Positions 44,217 through 54,700 are shown, numbered from the stretch's first letter. The stretch is DNA of 64,000 nt from DASSNU01 sp035701265 (GCA_035701265.1 DASSNU010000017.1:1-64000), one strand, 5' to 3'. Numbers and translations: made by a program. The notes: generated by a model not told the origin, from the sequence alone.

Positions 44217-44972
44217 ATGTTCGGCTCGAAGCGCCGCCGTCGCCGCAGGCTCCGCCAGCTTCCGCCGCCCCCGTGGTGGGATCAGCTCATCGCGAGCGTG
44301 CCGCTCCTGCGCACGCTTCCGCAGGAGGATCGCCGCGAGCTAGCGGGACACGTGCGCGTCTTCCTGGACGAGAAAGTGTTCGAGGGGTGCGGCGGTCTGC
44401 ACCTGACGGACGAGATGCAGCGCATCATCGCTGCGCAGGCGTGCGTGCTCCTCCTGCGTCGCGAGACCGACTACTTCCCCGCGCTACGGGCGATTCTCGT
44501 GTACCCCAGCGCCTATCGCGCGCCCGTGTCGGAGGAGCGCGGGGGGGTGGTGGAGGAGCGGGAGGAGTCGCGCCTGGGTGAATCGTGGGAGCGGGGTGTG
44601 GTGGTGCTGGCCTGGGATGAGATTCGCGCTGACCTGGTCGATCCCGAAGTGGGGCACAACCTGGTGCTGCACGAGTTCGCACATCAGTTGGACGACGAGG
44701 ACGGGCTCGCGGACGGGACGCCGACGCTCTCCGGGCGCGACGCCTACCGCGCGTGGATGGATGCCTTCGAGCGCGCGTACACCGCACTGCGACAGCGCGG
44801 AGCGGATCGCGATGGGGTGCTCGACGCGTACGGCGCCGAGAGCCCGGCGGAGTTCTTTGCCGTAGCGGTGGAGGCGTTCTTCACCAATCCCCAGCGGATG
44901 CTCGAGCGGCATGCACCGCTCTACGACTCGCTGCAGGCGTATTTCGCGCAGGATCCAGCACACTGGGGGTGA
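44217..44972 (+). CDS. mtfA: MtfA-like zinc peptidase
   Basis: A 251-residue cytoplasmic metallopeptidase. The zinc motif HEFAHQLDDEDG (HEFAH at 152-156) and the downstream YGAESPAEFFAVAVEAFF, which supplies the third ligand, are characteristic. The N-terminal WWDQLIASVPLLRTLPQEDR also fits. In E. coli MtfA inactivates the glucose repressor Mlc; no Mlc or PTS gene lies nearby, so only the peptidase role carries over. I use the ATG at 44217 because an upstream GTG (44202) would overlap the hairpin. The family is usually about 265 residues. Confidence 0.88.
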   Translation: MFGSKRRRRRRLRQLPPPPWWDQLIASVPLLRTLPQEDRRELAGHVRVFLDEKVFEGCGGLHLTDEMQRIIAAQACVLLLRRETDYFPALRAILVYPSAYRAPVSEERGGVVEEREESRLGESWERGVVVLAWDEIRADLVDPEVGHNLVLHEFAHQLDDEDGLADGTPTLSGRDAYRAWMDAFERAYTALRQRGADRDGVLDAYGAESPAEFFAVAVEAFFTNPQRMLERHAPLYDSLQAYFAQDPAHWG

Positions 44973-45206
44973 GTTGCACCAGCGCGCGTTCCCTCAGGTG
45001 AGCGTGCCGGAAGCTCGTGCGCGCGGCGGGTGAGAGGGTCGTCGTGGCGCGGATCGAGCGTCACCCGCCGGAGGCACGCGCAACCCCGAACGCCGCGTCT
45101 CACACCAGGGTGCAGGATGTGCCATCTTTCCCTCGTAGCGCCGGGTGCACGCGCCGCGGTGACGGGGCGCGGCACCGGCATCGTTCTCACACTCGCACGC
45201 TGAATC

Positions 45207-45821
45207 ATGCCGCCTCGATCCACCCGCTCGCTCGCGTCGCGCACCGCGCGCACCGGCTCGCCCTACTTTCGCATCCGGCGCTCCGCCATCCAGGGACGCG
45301 GCGCCTTCGCGCTCCGCCGTATCCGCAAGGGGACACGCATCATCGAGTACACCGGAGAGCGCATCTCCTCCGCGGAGGCCGACCGGCGGTACGACGACGA
45401 CGCGATGAAGCGCCACCACACCTTTCTCTTCACGCTCACCAGCCGCACAGTGATCGACGCCGCCGTGAACGGCAACGACGCGCGCTTCATCAACCACTCG
45501 TGCAACCCCAACTGCGAGGCGGTGATCGAGGACGGCCACATCTTCATCGAGGCCATCCGCACCATCCAGCCCGGGCAGGAGCTCACCTACGACTATCAGT
45601 ACGAGCGCGAGCCGGGATACGGGGAGGAGGAGGAGCGGTTCTACATGTGCAAGTGCGGCGCGCCGAACTGCCGGGGGACGATCCTGGCCCCGAAAAAGAA
45701 GAAGCGCCGCCGCCGCAAGGCGAGCGCCAAGAGCCGGAAGCGCTCGACACGGAGCAAGCGCGTGGACTCGGCCGCCTCGCGCCGGAACACGCGCAACGGA
45801 CGGAAGCGGCGCGCAGCCTGA
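45207..45821 (+). CDS. SET-domain protein lysine methyltransferase
   Basis: A 204-residue protein of eukaryotic-looking type. SET core: RRSAIQGRGAFALRRIRKGT, IIEYTGERIS, the pseudoknot RFINHSCNPNC (93-103) and ELTYDY (125-130), which form the SAM and lysine channel. It has a complete post-SET zinc motif CxCx4C (Cys148, Cys150, Cys155), which pairs with Cys103 of NPNC. A 42-residue tail (163-204) is almost wholly Lys/Arg/Ser, like a histone or H1 tail, and could bind DNA or be an automethylation target. The substrate is unknown; ribosomal or histone-like proteins are candidates. No ribosome site is obvious. Confidence 0.88.
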   Translation: MPPRSTRSLASRTARTGSPYFRIRRSAIQGRGAFALRRIRKGTRIIEYTGERISSAEADRRYDDDAMKRHHTFLFTLTSRTVIDAAVNGNDARFINHSCNPNCEAVIEDGHIFIEAIRTIQPGQELTYDYQYEREPGYGEEEERFYMCKCGAPNCRGTILAPKKKKRRRRKASAKSRKRSTRSKRVDSAASRRNTRNGRKRRAA

Positions 45822-45834
45822 CGCGGACTCGGGA

Positions 45835-47259
45835 TCAGGGGTGCGCGGCGCTCGCCGCGCTCCCACCGTCCGCGGTGCGTGGACCCACGGTCTTCCGCGA
45901 CACGAGCGTCCGCTCCAGCGCGGGAACGTACGGCTCGTACTTGCTCCCCGGGTTCCACAGCACCCACCCGTCATACCCCGCGTCGTACACGGCGCGCTTC
46001 TGCTCGCGGAGCTGATCGGGGCCGTACGGCGGCTGGCCGAGCGTGAACGCTTGCAGCCACGGACGCACGTGCTCGAGCGCGACGATGCCGAGTGCACCGT
46101 CGCGCTCGCGCGCGCGTGCGATGGCCGTCTGCACGATGCGATACGGCTCCGCGTTCGGGCGGTCCACGCCGAACGCGCCGTGCGGATAGTGCGACGGGTA
46201 GACCATCGGCAGCACCACGTCCACCACCGGCGACAGTGCTTCCCACTGCTGGCCCACCTCGAGCGCGCCGGGCACGGTGGTCACGAGTCCGAAGATGTCG
46301 GCGGTGCATCGCGTGCCGAGTGCGTGCACGCGCGCGCACGCGGCGGCGAGGAAGCGAGCCAGCGCCTGCGGCTTCTCGACGCCGTTCGCGTCGCGAAAGA
46401 TCTGCTTCGGCAGACTCTGGTAGGGCTCGGGAAAGCGAATGTAGTCGAACTGCACCTCGGCGAATCCGGCGCGCGCCATCTCCTCCGCCACGCGGATGTT
46501 GTACTCCCAGATGGCGTGGTCGTACGGGTCCACCCAGGTGAGTCCTTGCTTGTCGCGCCAGGGTGAGCCGTCGGGCTGGCGGATCACGTGGTCGGCATTC
46601 ACGCGCGCGGCCACCGAATCCTTGAAGACGACGATGCGCGCGATCGGGATGATCCCGTGCGCCTTGAGTGTGTCCACCATCGCGCGCAGGTTCGCGATGC
46701 GGCCACCTCGGCCGGCGTTCGCCGCCACGGTGGGATCGGCGGAGGCGTAGTTGAGCCCCAGCTCGTCCTTCACGTCGATGACGAACGCATTGATCTCGGT
46801 GCTGTCGGCGATCGCGATGAGCTGGTGCAGGCGGTGCGTGCTCTGCGCCGCCCACCGGTTGAGGTAGAGCCCGCGCACCACCGCGTCGCCGCGAATGTCG
46901 CGCGCGACGCGCCCGCCGCCGGCCGCGCTGTCGCCGCCTGTCGTGGCCGCGGCTGGCTTCACCGTGGTCGGCGGTGGCAGCGTGGGTGCGCCGGAGCGCG
47001 CGCCATCGTCCCCCTGCCGTGAGGGTGCCGCGGCAGACGAGGCGCCGCCCGCGGTTGACGGTGTCGATGCGGTGGACGCCGAATCCGATGGAGTGCTGGC
47101 GGCCGCGCTGTCGCTCGCCCTGCTGGAGGCTGTGACGCTCGCGGTGCCGGTATCCGCCGGTGTGGTGCGCGCGGCGGGCTCGCCGCGCGCGGTGCAGCCG
47201 GCGACCAGCGCGATCATCGCGGCCAGGGAGAAGAGAAGGGGGGCAGGGCGGCGATCCAT
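45835..47259 (-). CDS. DUF4015 (glycoside-hydrolase-like) lipoprotein
   Basis: A 474-residue protein. The start at MDRRPAPLLF gives a signal with lipobox ALVAGC. A Ser/Ala/Thr-rich linker (about 25-115) leads to a TIM-barrel domain: VRGLYLNRWAAQS, INAFVIDVKDELGLNYAS, DPYDHAIWEYNIRVAEEMA, FAEVQFDYIRFPE, VDVVLPMVYPSHYPHG and GYDGWVLWNPGSKY. This matches the putative glycosyl hydrolase family DUF4015; the acidic residues in VIDVKDE and QFDYIRF are candidate active-site residues. It would act on a cell-surface or extracellular polysaccharide. Divergent from the next gene by 97 nt. Confidence 0.82.
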   Translation of the reverse strand: MDRRPAPLLFSLAAMIALVAGCTARGEPAARTTPADTGTASVTASSRASDSAAASTPSDSASTASTPSTAGGASSAAAPSRQGDDGARSGAPTLPPPTTVKPAAATTGGDSAAGGGRVARDIRGDAVVRGLYLNRWAAQSTHRLHQLIAIADSTEINAFVIDVKDELGLNYASADPTVAANAGRGGRIANLRAMVDTLKAHGIIPIARIVVFKDSVAARVNADHVIRQPDGSPWRDKQGLTWVDPYDHAIWEYNIRVAEEMARAGFAEVQFDYIRFPEPYQSLPKQIFRDANGVEKPQALARFLAAACARVHALGTRCTADIFGLVTTVPGALEVGQQWEALSPVVDVVLPMVYPSHYPHGAFGVDRPNAEPYRIVQTAIARARERDGALGIVALEHVRPWLQAFTLGQPPYGPDQLREQKRAVYDAGYDGWVLWNPGSKYEPYVPALERTLVSRKTVGPRTADGGSAASAAHP

Positions 47260-47356
47260 CGCGACGACGACTCCGGGTGCGTGCTGCGTGAGGTGAGGGG
47301 CGTGCAATCTAACGGCGCTGCTCCCCGAAGCGTAGGCGCGCCCCCATATTCCGCGC

Positions 47357-48997
47357 ATGCGCGGCGCCCGCTTCGTCCGGCCGATTCTCCCGCTCTTCAT
47401 GCTCCTCGTGCTCGCGCCCGCATGCCACCAGTCGCGCGCGCCCGGCGCGCCGGTGCCGCGGGCGGAGTTTCTCGTGCTCGCCGGAGACTCCATCGCGTGG
47501 GTGCATCCCGACGCGGAAGGGACGCGCTACGTGGCGCGCACCGCGCCGATGCACCTCGCGCGCGTCGGAGACGGCTTTGTGGAGCTGTACGTGGTGGACG
47601 ACGACCGCTCCTTCTACGACGCAACCATCGTCGGTCAGGCGCTCTACGCGCGCGACATCGCGACCGGCGACTCGGTGCTCGTGTTCGCCGATACGGTCAT
47701 GGCCGCGTTCGCGGAGCGGTACGCGCGCACGCATCCCGGGGAGCGGATGCTCGATCCGGACGAGGATGGAAGCCCGGAGCCGCGCATCAACGCCACCAGC
47801 GCGCTGTCGCTGCTCGGGCACGTGGGCCCGTATCTGTCGTACGAGTATCGGGCGACGGCGGACGTGATCGGGGGCGACGGGTGGGCGGTGACGTGGCGCG
47901 GCGTTGCCGACCTGCGCACCGGACGTCGCGTCTCGCTGCGTGAGCTGTTCGGCGCGCCCGAAGGGGCACGCATCATCGCCCAGGGGGAGCGACTGCTCGC
48001 ACGCGCAGCGGATTCGGTGTCCGCGCTGCACGACGCGCACGGCGCCGCGTTGCGCGACATGGACGATGTAGTGTTCGACAGCGCGAGCTACACCCTCCGC
48101 GCGGATAGCACGGGGGCACCCGTGGTGGTGTTCGCGCTGGAGGGGCGCGGGGACAGCGCCGCCGGCGCGTTGCTCGAGCTGCCCCCCGTTCCGGCGTCAC
48201 CCCCTGCGTGGTGGGACGCCGCGCGCGACGCGCGGCCGGTGGCGCGCGACTCGTCGCGGGCCGAGTGGCGCTTCCGCGAGTACAGCGTGATCGCCGTCCG
48301 CGACAGCGCGGCGGCGGGCGCGCGCGTGTACGTGGCGGACAGCGCCGGCGACCGCTGGCCGGCCGCGCACCTCCCGGCGCTCGCCCAGCGGGTGTATCGT
48401 CTGGACGCTCCCCCCGTGGACAGTGCCACGCGTCGCGCGCTGGATCGCGCCTTCGATGCAGCGGCGCTCTACAACGAGAACGCCAGGATCGCCATGACAG
48501 CACCTCCCCGCTCCGGACACCCGGTGCGCGAATCGCAGCACGAGATGTCCGAGCTCATGATGCCGCAGCACGCGAACATTCTGGGCCATGTGTTCGGCGG
48601 TGTCATCCTGTCCATGATGGACCGCGCAGCGGCGGTGGCCGCGATCCGTCATGCGCGCCGCACCTGCGTAACCGTGTCGGTGGACCGCGTGGATTTCCGC
48701 GAGCCGATCCACCTGGGCGATCTGGTGGTGATGAAGGCGTCGGTGAACTTCGTGGGGCGGACGTCCATGGAGGTGGGAGTGCGCGTGGAGGCGGAGAACC
48801 TTCTCACCGGCGTCCGCCGTCACACCAACTCGTGCTATCTCACCTTCGTGGCGATCGACGACGACCATCGCCCCGTGGTCGTGCCGCCGGTGGTGCCCGA
48901 GACGCCGATCGAGGTGCGGCGCTACGCGGCGGCGCAGGAGCGCCGGCGCCGGCGCTTGGAGGAGCGGGAGGCGGAGCGGCGCTACGCGGACGACTGA
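47357..48997 (+). CDS. Lipoprotein fused in frame to hotdog acyl-CoA thioesterase
   Basis: One open frame of 546 codons. Residues 1-379 are an exported lipoprotein (LLVLAPAC, Cys23) with a beta-rich domain ending WRGVADLRTGRRVSLRELFG that resembles DUF3298/RsiV-like proteins. Residues 380-546 are a typical YciA/ACOT thioesterase (MPQHANILGHVFGGVILSMM, with the catalytic Asp in MMDRAAAVAAIRH), which is normally cytoplasmic. An ATG at 48494 (MTAPPRSGHP), with AGGA 5-6 nt before it, would start the thioesterase separately. Either this is a true fusion, or a lost stop joins two genes, or both products are made from one frame. Confidence 0.75.
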   Translation: MRGARFVRPILPLFMLLVLAPACHQSRAPGAPVPRAEFLVLAGDSIAWVHPDAEGTRYVARTAPMHLARVGDGFVELYVVDDDRSFYDATIVGQALYARDIATGDSVLVFADTVMAAFAERYARTHPGERMLDPDEDGSPEPRINATSALSLLGHVGPYLSYEYRATADVIGGDGWAVTWRGVADLRTGRRVSLRELFGAPEGARIIAQGERLLARAADSVSALHDAHGAALRDMDDVVFDSASYTLRADSTGAPVVVFALEGRGDSAAGALLELPPVPASPPAWWDAARDARPVARDSSRAEWRFREYSVIAVRDSAAAGARVYVADSAGDRWPAAHLPALAQRVYRLDAPPVDSATRRALDRAFDAAALYNENARIAMTAPPRSGHPVRESQHEMSELMMPQHANILGHVFGGVILSMMDRAAAVAAIRHARRTCVTVSVDRVDFREPIHLGDLVVMKASVNFVGRTSMEVGVRVEAENLLTGVRRHTNSCYLTFVAIDDDHRPVVVPPVVPETPIEVRRYAAAQERRRRRLEEREAERRYADD

Positions 48998-49001
48998 GCC
49001 G

Positions 49002-49271
49002 CTACCGGCACTCCACGTCGCGCTCCCCGGGCACCTGCCGCTGCGCGCGCCCCTCGCCGGGGTGCAGCTTGGCTTCCTGGAAGCGCTCCCCCTTGAGCCG
49101 GAGCTCCGCGATGAACCCCTCGTACTCCGCGCCGGTCAACTGGTCCGCGATGCTCGGGATGAGTCCCTTCACCAGGGTGATGCGCTCGCCCAGGCTCAGC
49201 GTCTGACTGCGGTTCACGATCTCGCGGATCACCGGATGGTTCATCCAGTCGGTTTCGCGGCTCGTCGTCAT
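49002..49271 (-). CDS. Small conserved-looking hypothetical protein
   Basis: An 89-residue protein I do not recognise, starting at an ATG with AGGGAGG 7 nt upstream. It is probably helical: SLGERITLVKGLIPSIADQL and GAEYEGFIAELRLKGERFQE. The last 20 residues are charged and may be disordered. It lies between the convergent thioesterase frame (4 nt) and the RND operon (73 nt), and is probably expressed as part of, or just after, that operon. Confidence 0.6.
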   Translation of the reverse strand: MTTSRETDWMNHPVIREIVNRSQTLSLGERITLVKGLIPSIADQLTGAEYEGFIAELRLKGERFQEAKLHPGEGRAQRQVPGERDVECR

Positions 49272-49344
49272 CGTCCGTCCTCCCTGTCACCGCCTGGCAT
49301 CTTCACGGTTCGTGCCGCAGCGGTCGCGATCGCTCAGGCGGACG

Positions 49345-50418
49345 TTACGACTCCTGCCGCGGGACGATGGGCGCGCGCTGGATGACCCTGGCCTCCACCG
49401 GCATCCCTGGTTGGAGGCGTTCCTGCCCTCCCACCACGACCTGTTCGCCGGCGCGGACGCCGGTGCGCACCTCCACGAAGCCGGGGGTGCGCGTGCCGAG
49501 GTCCACCTCGCGCCGCGAGGCCTTCCCGTCTTCCACCACCCATACGACGGTGCTCCCGGCGAGCGAGAGCACCGCGTCCTCGGGCACGACCACCGCATTC
49601 GGGCGCCGGTCGGTGGCGAGACTCGCCTCGATGAACATCCCTGCCTGCAGCTCTCGCCGCGGATTGCGCACCACTGCCTTGGCGGTGATGGTCCGCCCGG
49701 GGAGCTGCACCACGGGATCCACGAAATCGACCGTCCCGGTGAACTCCTTACCGGGAAGCGCGGCCACGCGGAACGCCACGCGCTGCCCGGTGGCCAGTCG
49801 CTCCGCGTACCGCTCCGGAACCTGGAAGACGGCGCGCTGCGGGTCGAACGTCTGCAGCGAGATGAGCCGCGTGGAGGTGGTGACGTAGTCGCCGATGCTC
49901 ACGAAGCGCTGTCCCACCACGCCGGCAAACGGAGCGCGGACCGTCGTGCGATCGAGCCGCACTTTCAGCAGCTCGAGCGCCGCTTGCGTGCTGCGCGCCG
50001 TGGCCTCCGCGCGTTCCAGCTCCGCTTGCGTGGAGGCGTTCTGCGCCAGGAGCTGGCGCGTACGCGCGAGCCCCTGCTGCGCCAGGTCGCGGTCCGCCTC
50101 CGCGCGCGCCACTTCGGCGCGCAGCTCCGCGTCGTCAATCTTGAAGAGCGGCTGCCCTTGCGACACCGCGCTTCCCTCGCGCACCAGGATCCGGTCGATG
50201 CGTCCCTCCACCTCCGGGCGGAGCTCGATGGACTGCATGGCCTCGATCTGCCCGGTAGCATCGATCACGTCCACCACCGTGTCGCTCCGCGCCACGGCAA
50301 CCTCCACCGGCAGCGCCGGCTGCACCGCGCTTTGCGCGCGCTGTTGGTCATCCTGCGATCCACTTCCGCACGCGGCGAGCAGCATCGCACCGCCCGCGAT
50401 CACCACGATCGTCTTCAC
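49345..50418 (-). CDS. RND efflux periplasmic adaptor (MFP) lipoprotein
   Basis: A 357-residue HlyD/AcrA-type adaptor. The signal ends in a lipobox (AMLLAAC). A half-lipoyl barrel with SIELRPEVEGRIDRILVREG, a helical hairpin (about 90-155, AEVARAEADRDLAQQGLART), the second lipoyl half VRAPFAGVVGQRFVSIGDYV and a membrane-proximal domain follow. It would link the inner-membrane pump to the outer-membrane channel. Its start overlaps the stop of the TolC-type gene by 4 nt. It is the last of three genes, a less common order than adaptor-pump-channel. Confidence 0.92.
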   Translation of the reverse strand: MKTIVVIAGGAMLLAACGSGSQDDQQRAQSAVQPALPVEVAVARSDTVVDVIDATGQIEAMQSIELRPEVEGRIDRILVREGSAVSQGQPLFKIDDAELRAEVARAEADRDLAQQGLARTRQLLAQNASTQAELERAEATARSTQAALELLKVRLDRTTVRAPFAGVVGQRFVSIGDYVTTSTRLISLQTFDPQRAVFQVPERYAERLATGQRVAFRVAALPGKEFTGTVDFVDPVVQLPGRTITAKAVVRNPRRELQAGMFIEASLATDRRPNAVVVPEDAVLSLAGSTVVWVVEDGKASRREVDLGTRTPGFVEVRTGVRAGEQVVVGGQERLQPGMPVEARVIQRAPIVPRQES

Positions 50419-51713
50419 AGCGCCTCGGTGGAAAAGAGGTGGCGCCCCAGGATGGCTTCCAGGCGGGCGAGCGCGGTGCGCACGTCGAGCCGCGACTGCA
50501 CCAGGTCCGCCTCGGACTGCGTGAGGGCCAGTTGGGCATCGAGCAGGTCGAGCACGCTGGCCGCGCCGGCACGGTAGCGCGCGTCCTGCACGCGAAAGTT
50601 CTCGCGCGCCACAGCCAGCCCCTGCGCGGCCAGGTCGTGTGCGGCGCGCGCGGTCTCGTATCCCTCGTACGCTTCCGTCACATCACGGCGCGCGGCGCGC
50701 TCGAGATCGCGCCGGACGGCGCGCGTCCGCTCGTGCACCGCGCGCGCCTCGGCCACCGCCAGCTCGCGCTGTCCGCCGTTCCACACGGGAAGCGTTGCGG
50801 TGATCGTGAGCGCCTGACGCGTGGTGGCGGTGGGGAAGAACTGATCGTCGAAGGCGAAGGCGGTGGCCCCCAGCGTGAGCTGCGGGAAGTACGAGCCACG
50901 CCGCGCGCTCACCGTCGCGGCGGCGGCAGCTTCATCCGCGCGCGCGGCATCGTACGCCGGTCCGCGGGAGAGCGCCTCGACCACGGCCGCGTCGAGCGCG
51001 ATGGGGAGCGGCGGGAGCGCGGCCGTGTCCACCGGCGCCGCGCGGATGGCGCCGTCCGCGCCCACGCGGCGGCCGAGCTGCAAGCGCGCTACGCGGAGCG
51101 CACTCTGTTGGCGCAGCAGGTCCACGCGCGCACGCAGGAGCTCGAGCCGTACTTGCAGCGAGTCCGACTGGACCGCGGCGCCGGAGAGCACGCGCGCGCG
51201 CGCCACGGTCAACTCCTCGTCCGCCCGGCGCACGCGCTCCTCGGCGACCGACACCAGCTCCTCGCCGGCGAGCGCGGCGAAGTAGTCCTCGTCCGCACCC
51301 AGCTCCACCTGAAAGCGCGCGAGCACCTCGTTCGCGCGGGCGCTCTCCAGACTGGCCCGCGCGCGGCGCAGCTCGTTCCACTTCCGTCCGCCAGTGAACA
51401 GGTCGTACGAGGCGTCCAGCCGCGCGGTGACCGAGGTGAGCTGCGGGCGCCCGGTGCCGATGTTGAACGACTCCGTGGAGAAGCGCGTCGCGTCGCTGCT
51501 CAGCGTGACGTCGGGGAGGACGATGGCGGAGAGCGCGGCGCGCCGGTCCCAGCCGGCGGCATCCACATCGGCCGCGGCGGCCACGTGCTCCGGCGCCACG
51601 TCGATGGCGCGCCGGCGCGCCTCGGAGAGCGTGATGACGGGCAGCGTGTCCGCGGATGCTCGAGGCGCAGCGGCGGGAGATGCTACCTGCAACAGCGCGA
51701 GGAGGACGAACAT
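50415..51713 (-). CDS. TolC-type outer-membrane efflux protein
   Basis: A 432-residue protein. A short signal peptide (MFVLLALLQVASPAAAPRAS) and two TolC/OEP repeats (about 25-225 and 230-430) rich in long helices. The recurrent features are TARLDASYDLFTGGRKWNEL in the first half and TITATLPVWNGGQRELAVAE in the second. The start ATG shares one nucleotide with the stop of the RND pump gene (TGATG). It forms the trimeric exit duct of this tripartite pump. Confidence 0.9.
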   Translation of the reverse strand: MFVLLALLQVASPAAAPRASADTLPVITLSEARRRAIDVAPEHVAAAADVDAAGWDRRAALSAIVLPDVTLSSDATRFSTESFNIGTGRPQLTSVTARLDASYDLFTGGRKWNELRRARASLESARANEVLARFQVELGADEDYFAALAGEELVSVAEERVRRADEELTVARARVLSGAAVQSDSLQVRLELLRARVDLLRQQSALRVARLQLGRRVGADGAIRAAPVDTAALPPLPIALDAAVVEALSRGPAYDAARADEAAAAATVSARRGSYFPQLTLGATAFAFDDQFFPTATTRQALTITATLPVWNGGQRELAVAEARAVHERTRAVRRDLERAARRDVTEAYEGYETARAAHDLAAQGLAVARENFRVQDARYRAGAASVLDLLDAQLALTQSEADLVQSRLDVRTALARLEAILGRHLFSTEAL

Positions 51714-54700
51714 CAGTCGCCCTCCACACCGGCCGGCACGGTGGCGTGCCGGCGCGCGCGCACGCGCTCGCGCGCGAGGTCGAGAATGACGTACACGGCC
51801 GGGACCAGGAAGAGCGTGAGCGCGGTGGAGAAGAGCACGCCACCCACGATGGCGTAGCCGAGCGGGCGGCGGCTCGTGGAGCCCGCGCCCAGCCCGAGTG
51901 CGATCGGCAGCGCGCCCATCACCGTGGCGGTGGAGGTCATGAGGATCGGGCGCAGCCGGATGCGTCCCGACTCGAGCATCGCTTGCACCGAATCGAGCCC
52001 GCGCTCCTTGAGCTGGTTCGCGTACTCCACCAGGAGGATGGAGTTCTTGGTGACCAGCCCGATCAGGAGAATCATCCCGATCTGGGAGTAGATGTTCAGC
52101 GTGGAATGCGCCAGGCGCAGCGTGAGCAGCGCGCCGGTGACGGCGAGCGGCACGGCAAGGATGACGGTGAACGGGTGCAGCAACGACTCGAATTGCGACG
52201 CGAGCACCATGAACACCACCAGCAGCGCGAGCGCGAAGGCGAAGTAGAGCGCCGATCCGCTCTCCGCCAGCTCGCGCGACTCGCCGGCGAGCGCGGTGGT
52301 GCTCCCGCGCGGGAGGGCCGCGGTGGAGAGGGCGCCGAGCGTGTCGAGCGCCTCGCCCAGGGTGAAGCCCGGTTGCACTCCCGCGGAAAGGGTGAACGAC
52401 GGTACGCGGTCGAAGTGGTTGAGCTGCCGCGGCCCCACGCCCTCGCTCACCCGTGCCAGACTGCTGAGCTGTACCAGCTCGCCGTTGCTCGACCGGACGA
52501 ACAATCCGCTCATGTCGCTTGGGGTGGCGCGCTCCTCCGGCTCGAGCTGCGCGATGACGTCGTACAGCTTGTTGTTCCGCGTGAATGTCGTCACGCGCCG
52601 GCCGCCGAGCATCGTCTGGAGCGTGCCCGACACGTCGGCCACCGCGACGCCCAGGTCCTCCGCACGGTCGCGCTCGTAGTGCACCGTCAGCTCCGGCTTG
52701 TTCACGCGCAGGTCGGTGTCCACGTTCACCAGCCCCGGCACCTGCCGCGCGCGCGTGACGAGCGTGTCCATTGCCACGGCCAGCGAATCGAAGTCCGGGT
52801 TCTTGACCACGAACTGCACCGGGTTGCTGAATCCGCCGAACGCGGGCGGGTTGTTGGCGAACGCGAACACCCCCGGAATGCCGAAGAGCTGCGGCTGCAC
52901 CTCGGCGATCACATCCGCCACCGAGCGGTCGCGCTGGTCCCAGTCGGTGAGGCGGACGAAGATGATCCCGCTGTTCACCCTGCCGCCGAAGCCGACGATG
53001 CTGAAGTACCCTTCGACGTCCTTCGTGCGGGAGAGGATGGACTCCACGCGCTGCTGGTACTCGTCGGTGTAGCCGAGCGTGGCTCCTTCGGGGGCGACGG
53101 TGACGATGATGAAGTACCCGCGGTCTTCCGCCGGCACGAACTCGCGCTTGAGCGATCGGAAGATCACCACCGCCAGGAGCAGCATCACCACGCCGCCGGC
53201 CACCGTGGCCCACCGGTGACGCACCAGCCGGGCGAGCAGCGCGGCGTAGCCGCTGGACAGGGCGTGGAAGCCGCGCTCGAGCGTCTGGTAGATGGCGCCG
53301 TGCCGCTCCGGCACGCGCAGGATGCGCGAGGAGAGCATTGGCGTGAGGGTGAGCGCGATGAGCCCGGAGATGACCACCGCTCCTGCCACCGCGATCCCGA
53401 ACTCGTTGAACAGCCGTCCCGTAGTGCCGCGCAGAAACGCGAGCGGCGTGAAGACGGCGACCAGCGCGATAGTCGTCGCGATCACCGCGAAGCCGATCTC
53501 GCGCGTGCCGTTGGTGGCCGCCGCGAGCGGCGTTTCGTGCAGCTCCTCCTGGTGCCGGTACGCGTTCTCGAGGACGATGATCGCGTCGTCCACCACGATC
53601 CCGATGGCCAGCGTGAGCGCGAGGAGCGTGAGGTTGTTGATCGAGAAGCCCAGAAAGAAGAGCAGGGCGAAGGTACCGACGATCGACGTCGGGATCGCCA
53701 GCCCGGGGATCACGGTCGCCCTGAGGTTGCGCAGGAACAGGAAGATGATGACGACAACCAGTGCCGCCGCGATGACGAGCGTCTCCTGCGCTTCCTTGAT
53801 GGAGCGCTTGACGAACACGGACTGGTCGAACGCCGAGATCAGGTGCACGCCCGGCGGCAGCGACGCCTGGATGGACGGCAGCTCGGCGCGGATGGCGTCG
53901 GCCACCTCGATGAGGTTGGCCTTGGACTGCCGCACGACGCCGATCGCCACCGCGGGGGTGCCGGCGTAGCGGAGCGTGCTCCGCTCGTCTTCGGGGCCGA
54001 GCTCCACGCGCGCCACGTCGCGCAGCCGCACGAGCTGGCCGTCGCGGTTGGAGACGGTGAGCGCGCCGAACTCCTCCGGCGTCTTGAGCTCGCCGAGCGA
54101 GCGCACCGTGAACTCGCGCCGCTCCGACTCGATGCGCCCGGCAGGAATCTCCACGCTCCGGCTGCGGATGGCGTTCTCCACGTCCTGCACGGTGAGCGAG
54201 TGCGCAGCCAGTGCCGAGGCCTTGAGCCAGACGCGCATCGAGTAGCGCCGCTCGCCGAAGATCTGCGCGCTCCCCACGCCGGGAAGCGACTGCAGGCGCG
54301 TCTTCACCAGCCGATCGGCAATGTCGCTCAGCTGGAGCAGGCTGTAGTTGTCGCCGCTCAGCGCCAGGAAGAAAAACGGATTCGCGTCGGCGTCCTGCTT
54401 GGCCACCACCGGCTCTTCCACTTCATCCGGCAACCGCCCGCGCACGCGCGAGACCTTGTCGCGCACGTCCTGCGCGGCGGACTCCACATCGCGGTCGAGG
54501 GTGAACTCGAGCGTGATGGTGCTCACTTCTTCGGCGCTGCTGCTGGTGATGGTGCGCAGCCCCGGCACCGTGCTCAGCTCTTCTTCCAGGATGTCCGTGA
54601 CGGCGGACTCCATCACGCGCGGGTTGGCGCCGCGCAGGGTGGTGGTGACGGAGATGATCGGCGGGTCCACGTCCGGGAACTCGCGCACCGACAGCCGGGA

